Assembly: GCA_009712635.1 (NCBI GenBank)
Contig: WASS01000001.1
Span: 44,387 to 108,386 of the forward strand
Length of the DNA stretch: 64,000 nt
Source: Hungatella sp.
GTDB lineage: Bacteria; Bacillota; Clostridia; Lachnospirales; Lachnospiraceae
Reading direction: 5' to 3'
Both the position numbers and the translations under genes were made by a program. The notes under the pieces were generated by a model. It was given only the letters and a program-made list of their open reading frames with translations, did no database searches and was not told the origin of the DNA. Positions 35,079-44,635 of this stretch are shown one piece after another (within the stretch, counting starts at the first letter, position 1; the number at the start of each line of letters is the position of its first letter).

Positions 35079-36809
35079 ATGAAAATAATTAAAACTTCTG
35101 ATGGATATAAAGTCTGCCGCATAAAAAAAGAAAAGAAATATGAATATCTGGCAGACATTACACATTACGACCAGGAGATTCGTAAGCTTACGGATACTCT
35201 GGATGGATTAAAATTCGATTCCCTTGTTTTTTTATTCGGCATAGATACCGGAGCTTATTTAGAGCAATTAAAAAAATGTCTCTGCAGCAAAAACAATGTT
35301 ATTATCTTTGAACCAAACCCCTCCGTTTTCAAACAGTTCCCGGCGGCCTTAAGCGATAATATTCATCTGGTTTTCTATGAAGAAAAACTGGTGAAGCAGA
35401 TATTTGAACAGACCATTACTTTTAAAAATATCAATAATATCTATTTTTATGCGTTTGGAAATTACCAGAAAATCTATAAAAAAGAATATGACCGGCTGAT
35501 CGAACATCTTGACTGGACTATCATGAACGCTGCCTCCCAGGTATATTTAGCCAAGCGTTTTAAAAACGTCTTCATTAAAAATATGATTGCAAACATGAAA
35601 ATGATTCATCAGGCAACCCCTGTCAACAACTATGTATTTTCCAACAAGGACGTTCCCGCCATTGTAGTATCCGGCGGAGCCTCTCTGGAACAGAATATAA
35701 AGGATATGCTGAAGCAGAAAGATAAACTGAACAATTACTTTATCATTACAGGAAGCAGAACATTAAAAGCACTTGTTCAGAACGGAATTATTCCGGATAT
35801 GGTGGTTTCCGTTGATCCGGTAGATGCCAATTACGAAATGATGAAAGATTATCTGGATTTAGACGTACCGCTGGCATTTTATGAATACAGCAACCGTTAT
35901 CTTCTCAGAGATTATAAAGGAGGGAAAATTCTGATTTCTCTTCTCTTTTCCCATACCATAAAAGGAATGGAGCATTTGAAATCGGTGTATTGCGGCGGTT
36001 CTGTATCCCATGCCTGTATTGACATCGCCAACATGCTGGGCTGCTCTCCCATTCTTCTTACAGGTCAGGATTTTGCACTTACAAATAAAAAACATCACGC
36101 AGACAGCGCAGTGTTTCCCTTTGACAGCAGCAGCCGGTATGATGCCCAGATCATGATAAAGGATGTCAATGGCAATCTGACAGAAACAACGGTAACCCTG
36201 GATTCCTTCAGACGGAATCTTGAGTATTATATCAGCTGTTATAAAGACCAGCCCCGTGTCCAATTTATTAACTGTTCTTATGGAGCTGAAATTAAAGGGG
36301 CTCCTCACAGGGAATTAAGTGAGATATTGGAAAAAAGTACTTTTTCCGGTCAAAAAACTCCCTGCAAACCAAATCATGAGCTAAATCTGAATCCTGAAAA
36401 GACAATTAAAACCATATTGGAGTTTTTGGATCATTATCTGACTAAAACCAGTCAGGGATTGGAATTATGCCAGATTATCCTATCTGAAAATAAGACGAAA
36501 TCTCTTCTGGATGTTGAGGAAGACGATATTGATCTTCAAAGAATCCTGTATATCTTACAAATTGTAAATAACATTGAAAATGACCCGTACAGCCAGTATT
36601 TTGGAGGATATTTCACGGAATTCCTCTATGATATGAAAGAAAAGAACAATCATATGGCTGCAAAAGATTTTGACAAATTAACTTCCGACCTTCAATATCA
36701 GACACGTTTTTTCAAAGAATACTTAGAGCGCCTCAATAAAATACTTGCAGAGGTTAAGGATACCATTGACTCAACGGTATCAGAATTCTACCAATCGCAT
36801 ATAGTTTAG
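35079..36809 (+). CDS. Maf/MptE-like glycosyltransferase (DUF115, MAF_flag10)
   Basis: 576 residues. The central domain contains PAIVVSGGASLEQNIKDML, the hallmark of the MAF_flag10/MptE-like family, followed by IPDMVVSVDP and LTGQDFALTNKKHHA. Maf proteins transfer nonulosonic acids such as pseudaminic or legionaminic acid onto proteins, usually flagellin. The ATG at 35079 follows GGAGG; the longer frame overlaps the preceding gene. No flagellin is nearby, so the acceptor may be one of the small proteins of this operon. Confidence 0.85.
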   Translation: MKIIKTSDGYKVCRIKKEKKYEYLADITHYDQEIRKLTDTLDGLKFDSLVFLFGIDTGAYLEQLKKCLCSKNNVIIFEPNPSVFKQFPAALSDNIHLVFYEEKLVKQIFEQTITFKNINNIYFYAFGNYQKIYKKEYDRLIEHLDWTIMNAASQVYLAKRFKNVFIKNMIANMKMIHQATPVNNYVFSNKDVPAIVVSGGASLEQNIKDMLKQKDKLNNYFIITGSRTLKALVQNGIIPDMVVSVDPVDANYEMMKDYLDLDVPLAFYEYSNRYLLRDYKGGKILISLLFSHTIKGMEHLKSVYCGGSVSHACIDIANMLGCSPILLTGQDFALTNKKHHADSAVFPFDSSSRYDAQIMIKDVNGNLTETTVTLDSFRRNLEYYISCYKDQPRVQFINCSYGAEIKGAPHRELSEILEKSTFSGQKTPCKPNHELNLNPEKTIKTILEFLDHYLTKTSQGLELCQIILSENKTKSLLDVEEDDIDLQRILYILQIVNNIENDPYSQYFGGYFTEFLYDMKEKNNHMAAKDFDKLTSDLQYQTRFFKEYLERLNKILAEVKDTIDSTVSEFYQSHIV

Positions 36810-36838
36810 TAAATCCTATGAGAATAGAGGGTATGCAT

Positions 36839-37003
36839 ATGGAAGACGATGTTCAATTTGATTCAATTAAGAACAATTACAAAGAAATGAAAGTATCCAA
36901 AATGATTGTAAACGGAAAAGAGCAGGAAGGAAACATCATCAGTGCTGAAGTTACAAAAGACAGTCAGCAGTTAAACGTGACCGTTTATACCCAAAACGAG
37001 TAA
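36839..37003 (+). CDS. small hypothetical protein in leg operon
   Basis: 54 residues, acidic, starting MEDDVQFDSIKNN, without Cys, signal peptide or membrane segment. GAGGG is seven bases before the ATG at 36839; the frame is open seven codons further upstream. Family not recognised. Its position between the glycosyltransferase and the beta-sandwich genes suggests a part in the same surface structure. Confidence 0.55.
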   Translation: MEDDVQFDSIKNNYKEMKVSKMIVNGKEQEGNIISAEVTKDSQQLNVTVYTQNE

Positions 37004-37033
37004 AGCAGGAAAGAAAGGGGGCGAAACGAAACC

Positions 37034-37360
37034 ATGGACTGTCATAAACATACCTCTTTCACCATAAGAGGCTCCAGGCTTCTGCCCTGCAGAGAAAATC
37101 ATTTTGATTTTCATCTTGGCCGAATCAACTTTCAAATCATTAAGGGAACTGTTTACTGCCTGAATCAGACCCCCAGCGCCGGAGCTGCCGTACAGATCAC
37201 CCAGGTCGATATGGTAAATCACACTTCCACTGTACTTGGTTACGCAATTACAGATGAAGCGGGGCGTTATGTCTTTTCTCTTGAGGCACGGCCTGACATG
37301 AAATATGAGATTTCGGTCTTCGCCCCATTAATCACTGAGGGAAAGGGGGAAATTTGTTGA
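37034..37360 (+). CDS. small beta-sandwich repeat-fold protein
   Basis: 108 residues. An N-terminal segment with several His and Cys (MDCHKHTSF...) precedes IKGTVYCLNQTPSAGAAVQI and GYAITDEAGRYVFSLEA, again the carboxypeptidase-regulatory-like pattern. Its stop overlaps the start of the next family member, so the two are translationally coupled. Confidence 0.72.
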   Translation: MDCHKHTSFTIRGSRLLPCRENHFDFHLGRINFQIIKGTVYCLNQTPSAGAAVQITQVDMVNHTSTVLGYAITDEAGRYVFSLEARPDMKYEISVFAPLITEGKGEIC

Positions 37361-37653
37361 GCTGCTATACAGAACTTTTAATATCACCAAAGAATTTTAA
37401 TAACAGAAATATAGCTTCGGCAGTTATTACCATGGAATACGTTCCTGAAGTACTGCTGACCGGAACCGTTTATAATAACCGGTGCGAAGCTGTAGAAGGT
37501 GCAGTCGTCCGTGTTATCGCTGTGGCCTCCCTTATAAAAAAGGATCTTGGTTATGTAATGACCAATCAATTCGGAGAGTTTGCCATTGTGGTAGAAAAGA
37601 ATCCGCAAATCAACTACCAGTTCGATATCTACGAACCGGTTCTTACCAGTTAA
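37357..37653 (+). CDS. small beta-sandwich repeat-fold protein
   Basis: 98 residues. Contains VLLTGTVYNNRCEAVEGAVVRV and GYVMTNQFGEFAIVV. Two neighbouring TTG codons (37354, 37357) can start it; 37357 is seven bases from a GGGGG SD and is preferred, though uncertain. Homologous in pattern to the genes at 34751 and 37034. Confidence 0.68.
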   Translation: MSCYTELLISPKNFNNRNIASAVITMEYVPEVLLTGTVYNNRCEAVEGAVVRVIAVASLIKKDLGYVMTNQFGEFAIVVEKNPQINYQFDIYEPVLTS

Positions 37654-37668
37654 TTAAGGGGGAATGCC

Positions 37669-37905
37669 ATGGCACGTGGATTAATCAGAGGGATGGTCCG
37701 CTACAAAAATCGTGTTCCAGTAAGGGGAGCCATCATTATTTTGGAACGAATGGTAAATGTATTTAATGAAGAACTGAAAGAAGACGACTGGGAAGGTGTC
37801 TATCTGGGTTTCACTCAGACGAACATACACGGGGAGTTTTGCTTTTCTGTTCCGGACAATACCGTTACATACCGGGTAAAAGTATTTGACAATCATCATG
37901 AGTGA
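37669..37905 (+). CDS. small beta-sandwich repeat-fold protein, short member
   Basis: 78 residues, beginning directly with the domain: LIRGMVRYKNRVPVRGAIIIL and GFTQTNIHGEFCFSV. It lacks the N-terminal Cys segment of its paralogues. GGGGG precedes the ATG. It is the last small gene before the sugar pathway. Confidence 0.7.
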   Translation: MARGLIRGMVRYKNRVPVRGAIIILERMVNVFNEELKEDDWEGVYLGFTQTNIHGEFCFSVPDNTVTYRVKVFDNHHE

Positions 37906-37916
37906 GGAGGAACATC

Positions 37917-38897
37917 ATGAAAAAGGTGCTGGTCACGGGAGCAGACGGCTTTATCGGCAGCCATCTGACGGAGGAGCTTGTCAATCGGGGATATCAGGTA
38001 AAAGCATTTGTCTACTATAACTCCTTTGGTACCTACGGCTGGCTTGATACTCTTCCCCCACATATAAAGGATGAAATTGAAATACATAGCGGAGACATCC
38101 GGGATCCCAATGGAGTAAGGGCTGCTGTATCTGGTGTGGATTCCGTCTTTCACCTGGCAGCGTTGATTGCCATTCCATACAGCTATGAGTCTCCTGATTC
38201 TTATGTGGATACCAACGTAAAAGGAACCTTAAATATCCTTCAGGCTGCAAGAGCCTTAGAAACTGGCAAAGTATTAATTACATCCACTTCAGAAGTCTAC
38301 GGCAGTGCCGACTATGTTCCCATTGATGAATCTCATCCCTTTAAAGCCCAGTCCCCTTATTCTGCAACGAAGATAGGCGGGGACCGGCTGGCGGAATCAT
38401 TTTACAGGAGTTTTTCTCTTCCTGTTGCAATTGTGCGGCCGTTTAATACGTATGGCCCAAGACAGTCAGCAAGGGCAGTCATTCCCACAATTATCAGTCA
38501 GCTTCTGGCCGGAAAGGAAGATATCCATCTGGGAAGTCTTACCCCTACCAGAGATTTTAATTATGTAAAGGATACCGTTAACGGCTTTATTGAAATCGAA
38601 TCATCGGAACATACCGTAGGAGAAGAAATCAATATAGCCAGCGGAATAGAAATTTCTATCGGTGAACTTGCCCTGGAACTGATCCGTCAGATTAATCCAA
38701 AGGCAGAAATCATTTGCGAAAATGAAAGACTTCGCCCGGAAAAAAGCGAAGTGACAAGACTGCTTGGCTCAAATAAAAAGCTGAAAGCCCTGACGTCCTG
38801 GAAACAGCAATATACCTTACCTCAGGGTCTGGAAGAAACCATACACTGGATGGAAAACAATTTAAACCATTACCGGACAGACCGGTATAACATTTAA
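37917..38897 (+). CDS. legB: NDP-N-acetylglucosamine 4,6-dehydratase (LegB)
   Basis: 326 residues, extended SDR. NAD motif TGADGFIGSHL at residues 7-17, STSEVYG and catalytic YSATK. With the LegC aminotransferase next, it fits the first sugar-modifying step of legionaminic acid synthesis (GDP-GlcNAc to the 4-keto-6-deoxy sugar). GGAGG is six bases before the ATG at 37917. Confidence 0.88.
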   Translation: MKKVLVTGADGFIGSHLTEELVNRGYQVKAFVYYNSFGTYGWLDTLPPHIKDEIEIHSGDIRDPNGVRAAVSGVDSVFHLAALIAIPYSYESPDSYVDTNVKGTLNILQAARALETGKVLITSTSEVYGSADYVPIDESHPFKAQSPYSATKIGGDRLAESFYRSFSLPVAIVRPFNTYGPRQSARAVIPTIISQLLAGKEDIHLGSLTPTRDFNYVKDTVNGFIEIESSEHTVGEEINIASGIEISIGELALELIRQINPKAEIICENERLRPEKSEVTRLLGSNKKLKALTSWKQQYTLPQGLEETIHWMENNLNHYRTDRYNI

Positions 38898-38919
38898 TAG
38901 AAACTGCAGGAGGCAACCC

Positions 38920-40068
38920 ATGATTCCCCTATCTGTGCCTGTAATCAAAGGCAATGAAAAAAAATATGTAGACGAGGCGATTTCAAATGGCTGGGTCTCT
39001 GCTTCGGGCAGCTATGTAACCAGATTTGAACATGAAATGGCTGATTATTTAAAGGTGAAACAAACAGCTGCGGTCCAAAGCGGCACAGCTGCTCTCCATC
39101 TGTCTTACCTTCTTTCCGGGGTAAAACCAGGTCAGGAAGTGATCGTACCTGCACTGACTTTTATTGCCGCGGTAAATCCTGTAAAATATCTGGGTGCAGA
39201 ACCAGTCTTTATGGATTGTGATGACTCACTGAATATGGATTGCCGGAAACTGGAAGATTTTCTAAAAAAGGAATGTACAAAAACCACTTTAGGTCTTAGA
39301 AATAACAAATCAAAACGGATTATCACGGCAATCACAGTGGTTCATATTTTTGGAAATATGGCAGATATGGAAACCCTGGTCCGTCTGGCTGATGAGTATG
39401 GATTAAAGCTGATTGAAGATGCCACAGAAGCACTTGGAACCAGATATACAGACGGGATATATGATGGAAAATTTGCAGGCACCATGGGTGATTTCGGAGC
39501 CTATTCCTTTAACGGCAATAAAATCATTACAACCGGCGGCGGTGGACTGGTGACTGCAAAAAAAGCCGCTGACGTAGAACGATGTGCCTATCTGGCAGCC
39601 CAGGCAAAGGATGATTCTCTCTTTTATGTCCACAATCACATTGGCTACAATTACCGGATGACCAATATGCAGGCAGCCCTTGGAGTTGGGCAGTTGGAAT
39701 GTCTGGAAGATTATATCCGCATTAAGGTACAAAATTATAATTATTACAGGGAAGGGCTTGAGAATTTTGAGGGTGTCCAGCTGATGCCATTTAACGAAAA
39801 AGCCAGAAATAATCACTGGTTTTACTCTCTGCTTTTAAAAAACAAGGCGTTAAAAAGAGATTCTCTTATGAGACAGCTGAAAGAAGCAGGGATTGAGACC
39901 AGACCCATCTGGAAACTGAATCACACTCAGACCATGTATCAGAACTGCCAGGCCTATTATATTGAAAGAGCGACTTTCTATCAAAGCAGAATCATAAACC
40001 TGCCCTGCAGTGTAAATGTAACGAAAGCAGACATAGACTTTGTTATAGAAGCTTTAAGGAAAAGCTGA
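38920..40068 (+). CDS. legC: PLP-dependent sugar aminotransferase (LegC)
   Basis: 382 residues, DegT/DnrJ/EryC1 family. The PLP lysine lies in FNGNKIITTGGGG; conserved FIAAVNPVKYLGAEPVFMDCD and the GYNYRMTNMQAALG loop. It would install the 4-amino group on the LegB product. Confidence 0.9.
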   Translation: MIPLSVPVIKGNEKKYVDEAISNGWVSASGSYVTRFEHEMADYLKVKQTAAVQSGTAALHLSYLLSGVKPGQEVIVPALTFIAAVNPVKYLGAEPVFMDCDDSLNMDCRKLEDFLKKECTKTTLGLRNNKSKRIITAITVVHIFGNMADMETLVRLADEYGLKLIEDATEALGTRYTDGIYDGKFAGTMGDFGAYSFNGNKIITTGGGGLVTAKKAADVERCAYLAAQAKDDSLFYVHNHIGYNYRMTNMQAALGVGQLECLEDYIRIKVQNYNYYREGLENFEGVQLMPFNEKARNNHWFYSLLLKNKALKRDSLMRQLKEAGIETRPIWKLNHTQTMYQNCQAYYIERATFYQSRIINLPCSVNVTKADIDFVIEALRKS

Positions 40069-40089
40069 CAACCGGAAGGAGGGATTGGC

Positions 40090-41136
40090 ATGGACGTGGA
40101 AAAATTCTTTGTTACACCGGACATTCCAATCAGAGATGCAATCCGGCAGTTAGATGAGACGGCTAAGAAAATGCTGCTGGTTGTAAAAGATCATAAGCTG
40201 ACAGGTGTTATAACAGACGGAGATATCCGTCGGTGGATTCTGCAAAACAAGGATTTGTCCATGCCAGTGCATCATATTATGAACCCCTCCCCCATTGTTA
40301 TAAAAGAAGAGGAACTTTCCAAAGCACTGAATATCATGAAGGAAAAGCGAATTGAAGGGCTCCCTGTGGTAAATGACAGCGGCCAGGTTCTTGATCTGGT
40401 CTTCTGGAATGAACTGCAGCAAGAAAAAAAGCAGCCTGTAAGGAAACGGAAAACTCCGGTAGTAATCATGGCAGGAGGGAAAGGTTCCAGGCTTTACCCT
40501 TATACAAAGATCATTCCGAAACCACTAATTCCCATCGGAGATACCCCAATTGTAGAACGAATCATGAATCAGATGATCTCCTATGGATTTACAGAGTTCT
40601 ATTTGACAGTCAACTACAGAAAAGAGCTGATTAAAGCATATTTTAATGGAGATCCGCGCTATCATCTTCATTTTGTGGAGGAAAAGGAAGCCCTTGGAAC
40701 AGCAGGATCTCTGACTCTTGTGAAGGATCAGATTCCAGGAAGTTTTTTTGTCAGCAACTGCGATATTCTGGTTGATATTAATTATGCAAAGCTCCTTCTT
40801 TACCATCAAAAAAGCAAAAATCGGATTACGGTTGTGACAGCCATGAAAAACTATGAGATTCCTTATGGAGTAATCTCCTTAGACCAAAACGGCTGTATTC
40901 AATCTATGAGTGAAAAACCAAAGTATGAATTTCTGGTCAGTACAGGGCTTTATGTACTGGAAAAAGATATTTTAAAATATATCCCCGGGGACACACCTTT
41001 TGACATGCCGGATTTAATCCGCCTGTGCATGAAGAATGACGAAAAAGTAGGCGCTTACCCGGTTATGGACAGTACATGGCTTGACATGGGGGAATTCAGT
41101 GAAATGAAAAAGATGGCTGAGAGAATGAAACTATGA
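40090..41136 (+). CDS. ptmE: CBS + nucleotidyltransferase, GlcN-1-P guanylyltransferase (PtmE)
   Basis: 348 residues. Two CBS modules (about 1-115) precede a sugar-nucleotidyltransferase with VVIMAGGKGSRLYPYTKIIPKPLIP (about 125-150) and SNCDILVDIN. This domain order is that of PtmE, which makes GDP-glucosamine for the GDP-dependent legionaminic acid route in Campylobacter. It overlaps the next gene by four bases. Confidence 0.87.
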   Translation: MDVEKFFVTPDIPIRDAIRQLDETAKKMLLVVKDHKLTGVITDGDIRRWILQNKDLSMPVHHIMNPSPIVIKEEELSKALNIMKEKRIEGLPVVNDSGQVLDLVFWNELQQEKKQPVRKRKTPVVIMAGGKGSRLYPYTKIIPKPLIPIGDTPIVERIMNQMISYGFTEFYLTVNYRKELIKAYFNGDPRYHLHFVEEKEALGTAGSLTLVKDQIPGSFFVSNCDILVDINYAKLLLYHQKSKNRITVVTAMKNYEIPYGVISLDQNGCIQSMSEKPKYEFLVSTGLYVLEKDILKYIPGDTPFDMPDLIRLCMKNDEKVGAYPVMDSTWLDMGEFSEMKKMAERMKL

Positions 41137-41780
41137 AAAAAAAACTCATCCTCCTTGGCGGAGGGGGTCACGGGGAAAGTGTAATTGATACCATACGTTC
41201 AAAAAAAGAATACCAGATAGCAGGGATTTTAGATAACGGCAAAAGCCGTGGAATGACAGTCTCCGGTATTATGGTGCTTGGGTCTGATGAACTGCTTGCA
41301 GATATTTACGGCAGAGGGATCCGATATGCGGTAATTGCAATCGGAAGCGTAGGAAATCCACAGACAAGAATCCGGCTTTTTGAAGAGTGTAAGGCCATTG
41401 GCTATCAACTCCCATGCATCATTGATAAAAGCGCTGTACTATCCACAGATCTTCATATGGGGGAAGGGATCTTTATCGGAAAAGGAACAGTCATAGGAGC
41501 GGGCGTGAGCCTTGGTAATGGCTGTATCATTAACAGCGGCACGATTCTGGAACACGGCTGTATCGTTGGAAGTTTTGCTCACGCAGCACCTGGCTGCACA
41601 CTCTGCGGTAATGTAAAAATAGGGGATAATACCCATATTGGTGCTGGAAGTACTGTGATCCAAAACCGAACCATTGGGAGTAATTCCATGATCGGTGCCG
41701 GAAGCCTGGTCCTGTCTGACATTTCCTCAAACAAGCTGGTATATGGGAGTCCTTCAAGGGAGGTTGGTCGTTTTGAGTAA
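41133..41780 (+). CDS. legH: NeuD/LegH-type sugar O/N-acetyltransferase
   Basis: 215 residues. N-terminal Rossmann-like part with LLGGGGHGESVIDTI, then hexapeptide repeats of a left-handed beta helix (GEGIFIGKGTVIGAGVSLGNG, GDNTHIGAGS). The family acetylates the 4-amino group of the nucleotide-sugar intermediate. In this pathway it fills the LegH step. Confidence 0.82.
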   Translation: MKKKLILLGGGGHGESVIDTIRSKKEYQIAGILDNGKSRGMTVSGIMVLGSDELLADIYGRGIRYAVIAIGSVGNPQTRIRLFEECKAIGYQLPCIIDKSAVLSTDLHMGEGIFIGKGTVIGAGVSLGNGCIINSGTILEHGCIVGSFAHAAPGCTLCGNVKIGDNTHIGAGSTVIQNRTIGSNSMIGAGSLVLSDISSNKLVYGSPSREVGRFE

Positions 41781-42768
41781 AATTATGATAATAGCCGAGG
41801 CTGGAGTTAACCATAATGGGGATTTAAACATCGCCAGACAGTTAATTGATGCTGCATGTGCAGCAGGCGCAGATGCGGTGAAATTCCAGACCTTCCGCGC
41901 AGAGTTATTAGCTACTCCCAAAGCGAAAAAAGCAGATTATCAGTTTCAAAATACAGGAACGGATCATTCTCAATTTGAAATGTTAAAGGATCTGGAATTA
42001 TCCTGGAAGGATTTTAAGATTCTCTCCGACTACTGCACTTTAAGCGGCATCCGGTTTCTGTCCTCCCCTTTTGACGAGGACAGCATGGAGTATCTGGACA
42101 GCATAGGTATGGAGATTATTAAAATTCCCTCCGGAGAGATTACGAACTATTGCTATTTAAAAAAAGCAGCGGCATTAAAAAAACCAATTATCCTTTCTAC
42201 AGGTATGTCAACGACCGCAGAAATCCGGGATGCTTTAAAACTTCTGGACCAGAGCGGACAGGATATCACACTTCTCCACTGTTCCAGTATTTACCCAACG
42301 CCCATGGAAGATGTAAATTTAAACGCCATGATTACCTTGAGAGAAACATTTCATAAAAAAACAGGTTATTCTGATCACACTGCGGGTATCGAGGTGGCTG
42401 CGGCTGCGGCTGCACTTGGAGCCTGTGTCATTGAAAAGCATATGACTCTTGATAAAACCATGCCTGGGCCAGATCACCGGATGAGCTTGGAACCGGACGA
42501 ATTTAAGCACATGGCTGACAGTGTGCGAAATATTGAAAAAGCAATGGGAAATGGAATAAAAGCTCCTGCGGGAGACGAACTGAAAAACCGGGATCACGTA
42601 AGAAAGTTTCTGGTAGCTGCAAAGGATATTCAGATGGGAGAACCATTTACCATGGAAAATCTCTGTGCCAAACGCTGCTCTCCCGGAATATCGCCTATGA
42701 AGCTTCCTCAGATTCTTGGTACTCTTGCAGACCGATACTATGGAAAGGATGACAAAATAGGGGAATGA
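41773..42768 (+). CDS. legI: N,N'-diacetyllegionaminate synthase
   Basis: 331 residues, NeuB family. MIIAEAGVNHNGD, KFQTFRAE, ILSTGMSTTAEI, GYSDHTAG and EKHMTLDK are all conserved, followed by a SAF (antifreeze-like) domain at the C-terminus. It condenses the 6-deoxy-diacetamido sugar with phosphoenolpyruvate. The start is the TTG at 41773, nine bases after GGAGG and overlapping the previous stop; no closer ATG has this spacing. Confidence 0.92.
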   Translation: MSKIMIIAEAGVNHNGDLNIARQLIDAACAAGADAVKFQTFRAELLATPKAKKADYQFQNTGTDHSQFEMLKDLELSWKDFKILSDYCTLSGIRFLSSPFDEDSMEYLDSIGMEIIKIPSGEITNYCYLKKAAALKKPIILSTGMSTTAEIRDALKLLDQSGQDITLLHCSSIYPTPMEDVNLNAMITLRETFHKKTGYSDHTAGIEVAAAAAALGACVIEKHMTLDKTMPGPDHRMSLEPDEFKHMADSVRNIEKAMGNGIKAPAGDELKNRDHVRKFLVAAKDIQMGEPFTMENLCAKRCSPGISPMKLPQILGTLADRYYGKDDKIGE

Positions 42769-43928
42769 TCAGACTATGTGTAGTAACTGGCAGCCGGGCG
42801 GAATACGGTTTGCTGACTCCATTAATCCGGAATATAAGGAAAGACCAGGACTTGAAGCTACAGCTTCTGGTTACGGGAACCCATCTGGATACCCGGTTCG
42901 GACTTGATTATCGGGAAATGGAACAGGACGGAATTGTGATTGACGAAATGGTGGAAATGAACCTTGCCAGTGACACTTCCTATGGCATCTGCAAATCCAT
43001 GGGCCTGGAGCTGATTGGTATCTCCGGTGCCTATGAACGGCTAAAACCCGATATGATACTGCTTCTTGGAGACCGGTATGAGATTTTTACGGCAGCAAGT
43101 GCCGCCGTGATCTGCAGGATTCCAATCGCCCATATACATGGAGGGGAACTGACTCAGGGAGCTTATGACGACTGCATGCGCCATGGAATTACAAAAATGA
43201 GTTATCTTCATTTTACCAGCACAGAAGAATACAGAAAGCGGGTGATCCAGCTGGGAGAATCGCCTGACAGAGTTTTTAACGTGGGTGCACTGGGCATTGA
43301 ACAGATTAAGGGTCTTACTCTCCTGTCAAAAGAGCAGCTGGAGCAATCACTTCATACAGCTCTGCCCTCTCCTCTTTCCCTGGTCACATACCATCCGGCT
43401 ACACTGGATCCGTTCAGTGCAGAAAATCAGTTTCAGCCGCTTTTGGATGCTCTGGATTCCTTTCCAGAGCTATTTACGGTGTTTACGGGAAGCAACGCCG
43501 ACACTGGAGGAAATAAGGTCAATGAAATGGCGATTTCTTATACCAGAAAACATCCGGAGCGGGCGGTATTCATTTCTTCTTTAGGTTCCCTTCGGTATTT
43601 AAGTCTGATGAATCTGAGCCGGCTTGTAATTGGCAACTCTTCCAGCGGAATCCTGGAAGCTCCCGCTTTTCATGTTCCCACAGTGGATATCGGACTCCGG
43701 CAGCAAGGCAGAATAAAGCCCGATTCTGTCATCAGCTGCGGTACAACCGCCCAAAACATCCGTGATGCAATTTCTCAGGCAATAAATCAGGATCTTAAAC
43801 AACATGCTTTGGAGAATCCCTATGATTGTCCGGGAACCAGCCAAAAAATCCTAACATGCATAAAAGAGGCGTTTCGAACGGGAATTCATTTAGAAAAAGA
43901 ATTTTATGATATTGATTGGAGAATGTAA
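42765..43928 (+). CDS. legG: NDP-sugar hydrolysing 2-epimerase (LegG)
   Basis: 387 residues, WecB/NeuC family. TGSRAEYGLL at the N-terminus, LLGDRYEIF, HIHGGELTQGAYDD and the C-terminal GNSSSGILEAP motif. It releases the nucleotide and epimerises C2 to give the substrate for LegI. Overlaps LegI by four bases. Confidence 0.9.
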   Translation: MIRLCVVTGSRAEYGLLTPLIRNIRKDQDLKLQLLVTGTHLDTRFGLDYREMEQDGIVIDEMVEMNLASDTSYGICKSMGLELIGISGAYERLKPDMILLLGDRYEIFTAASAAVICRIPIAHIHGGELTQGAYDDCMRHGITKMSYLHFTSTEEYRKRVIQLGESPDRVFNVGALGIEQIKGLTLLSKEQLEQSLHTALPSPLSLVTYHPATLDPFSAENQFQPLLDALDSFPELFTVFTGSNADTGGNKVNEMAISYTRKHPERAVFISSLGSLRYLSLMNLSRLVIGNSSSGILEAPAFHVPTVDIGLRQQGRIKPDSVISCGTTAQNIRDAISQAINQDLKQHALENPYDCPGTSQKILTCIKEAFRTGIHLEKEFYDIDWRM

Positions 43929-44635
43929 TGATTCAGAATAAAAGAGTTCTTGCAATGATACCCGCCAGAAGCGGTTCAAAGGGCATCCGGGATAAAAATA
44001 TCAGAGAAATAAATGGAAAGCCATTAATGGGATATACCATTGATGCCTGCATAAAAGCAGGTTTTTTTGACGATATCCTTGTATCTACTGATTCTAAGCT
44101 TTATCAACAGACAGCGGTAGAACTTGGTGCCTCAGCGCCATTTTTACGACCGCCTCACCTCTCTGGTGATGAAGCAGCCTCTGGTGATGTGATCCTTCAC
44201 GCAATAAATGAAATGAAAAAGCTTGGGAAGGAGTATGACTATTTTATGCTGCTTCAGCCTACCTCTCCCCTGAGAAACGAAGAACATATTCTGGAAAGTA
44301 TGAATTTGCTGTTTGAAAAATATGCCGATTCCGTAATCAGTGTCTGTCCTTATGACTGTAAATGTTATCTGTCAGTGGGGATTACTGAAACTGGTGAAAT
44401 AAAAGTCCCAGACTCCTTAAAAAAACAAATAAGGAGACAGGATGTAAAATCCGGCTTCCGGATCAACGGCGCCATCTATCTTACATCTGTCTCCAATTTT
44501 CTTAACTCTGGTAATTTTTACAGTGGAAAAACTTATCCTTATTTTATGAATCCTTTAGACTCTGTGGACATCGATGACAACGATCAGTTCTATCTGGCAA
44601 AACTCATACTGCGTGACAGGGCTGGTACGTCATGA
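43928..44635 (+). CDS. legF: CMP-legionaminic acid synthetase (LegF)
   Basis: 235 residues. The N-terminus VLAMIPARSGSKGIRDKN is the CTP-binding motif of acylneuraminate cytidylyltransferases. It activates the sugar as CMP-legionaminate for the Maf-like transferase. The ATG overlaps the legG stop (TAATG) and has GGAG six bases upstream; a TTG four codons earlier is less likely. The stop codon lies in a 17-base tandem repeat. Confidence 0.92.
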   Translation: MIQNKRVLAMIPARSGSKGIRDKNIREINGKPLMGYTIDACIKAGFFDDILVSTDSKLYQQTAVELGASAPFLRPPHLSGDEAASGDVILHAINEMKKLGKEYDYFMLLQPTSPLRNEEHILESMNLLFEKYADSVISVCPYDCKCYLSVGITETGEIKVPDSLKKQIRRQDVKSGFRINGAIYLTSVSNFLNSGNFYSGKTYPYFMNPLDSVDIDDNDQFYLAKLILRDRAGTS

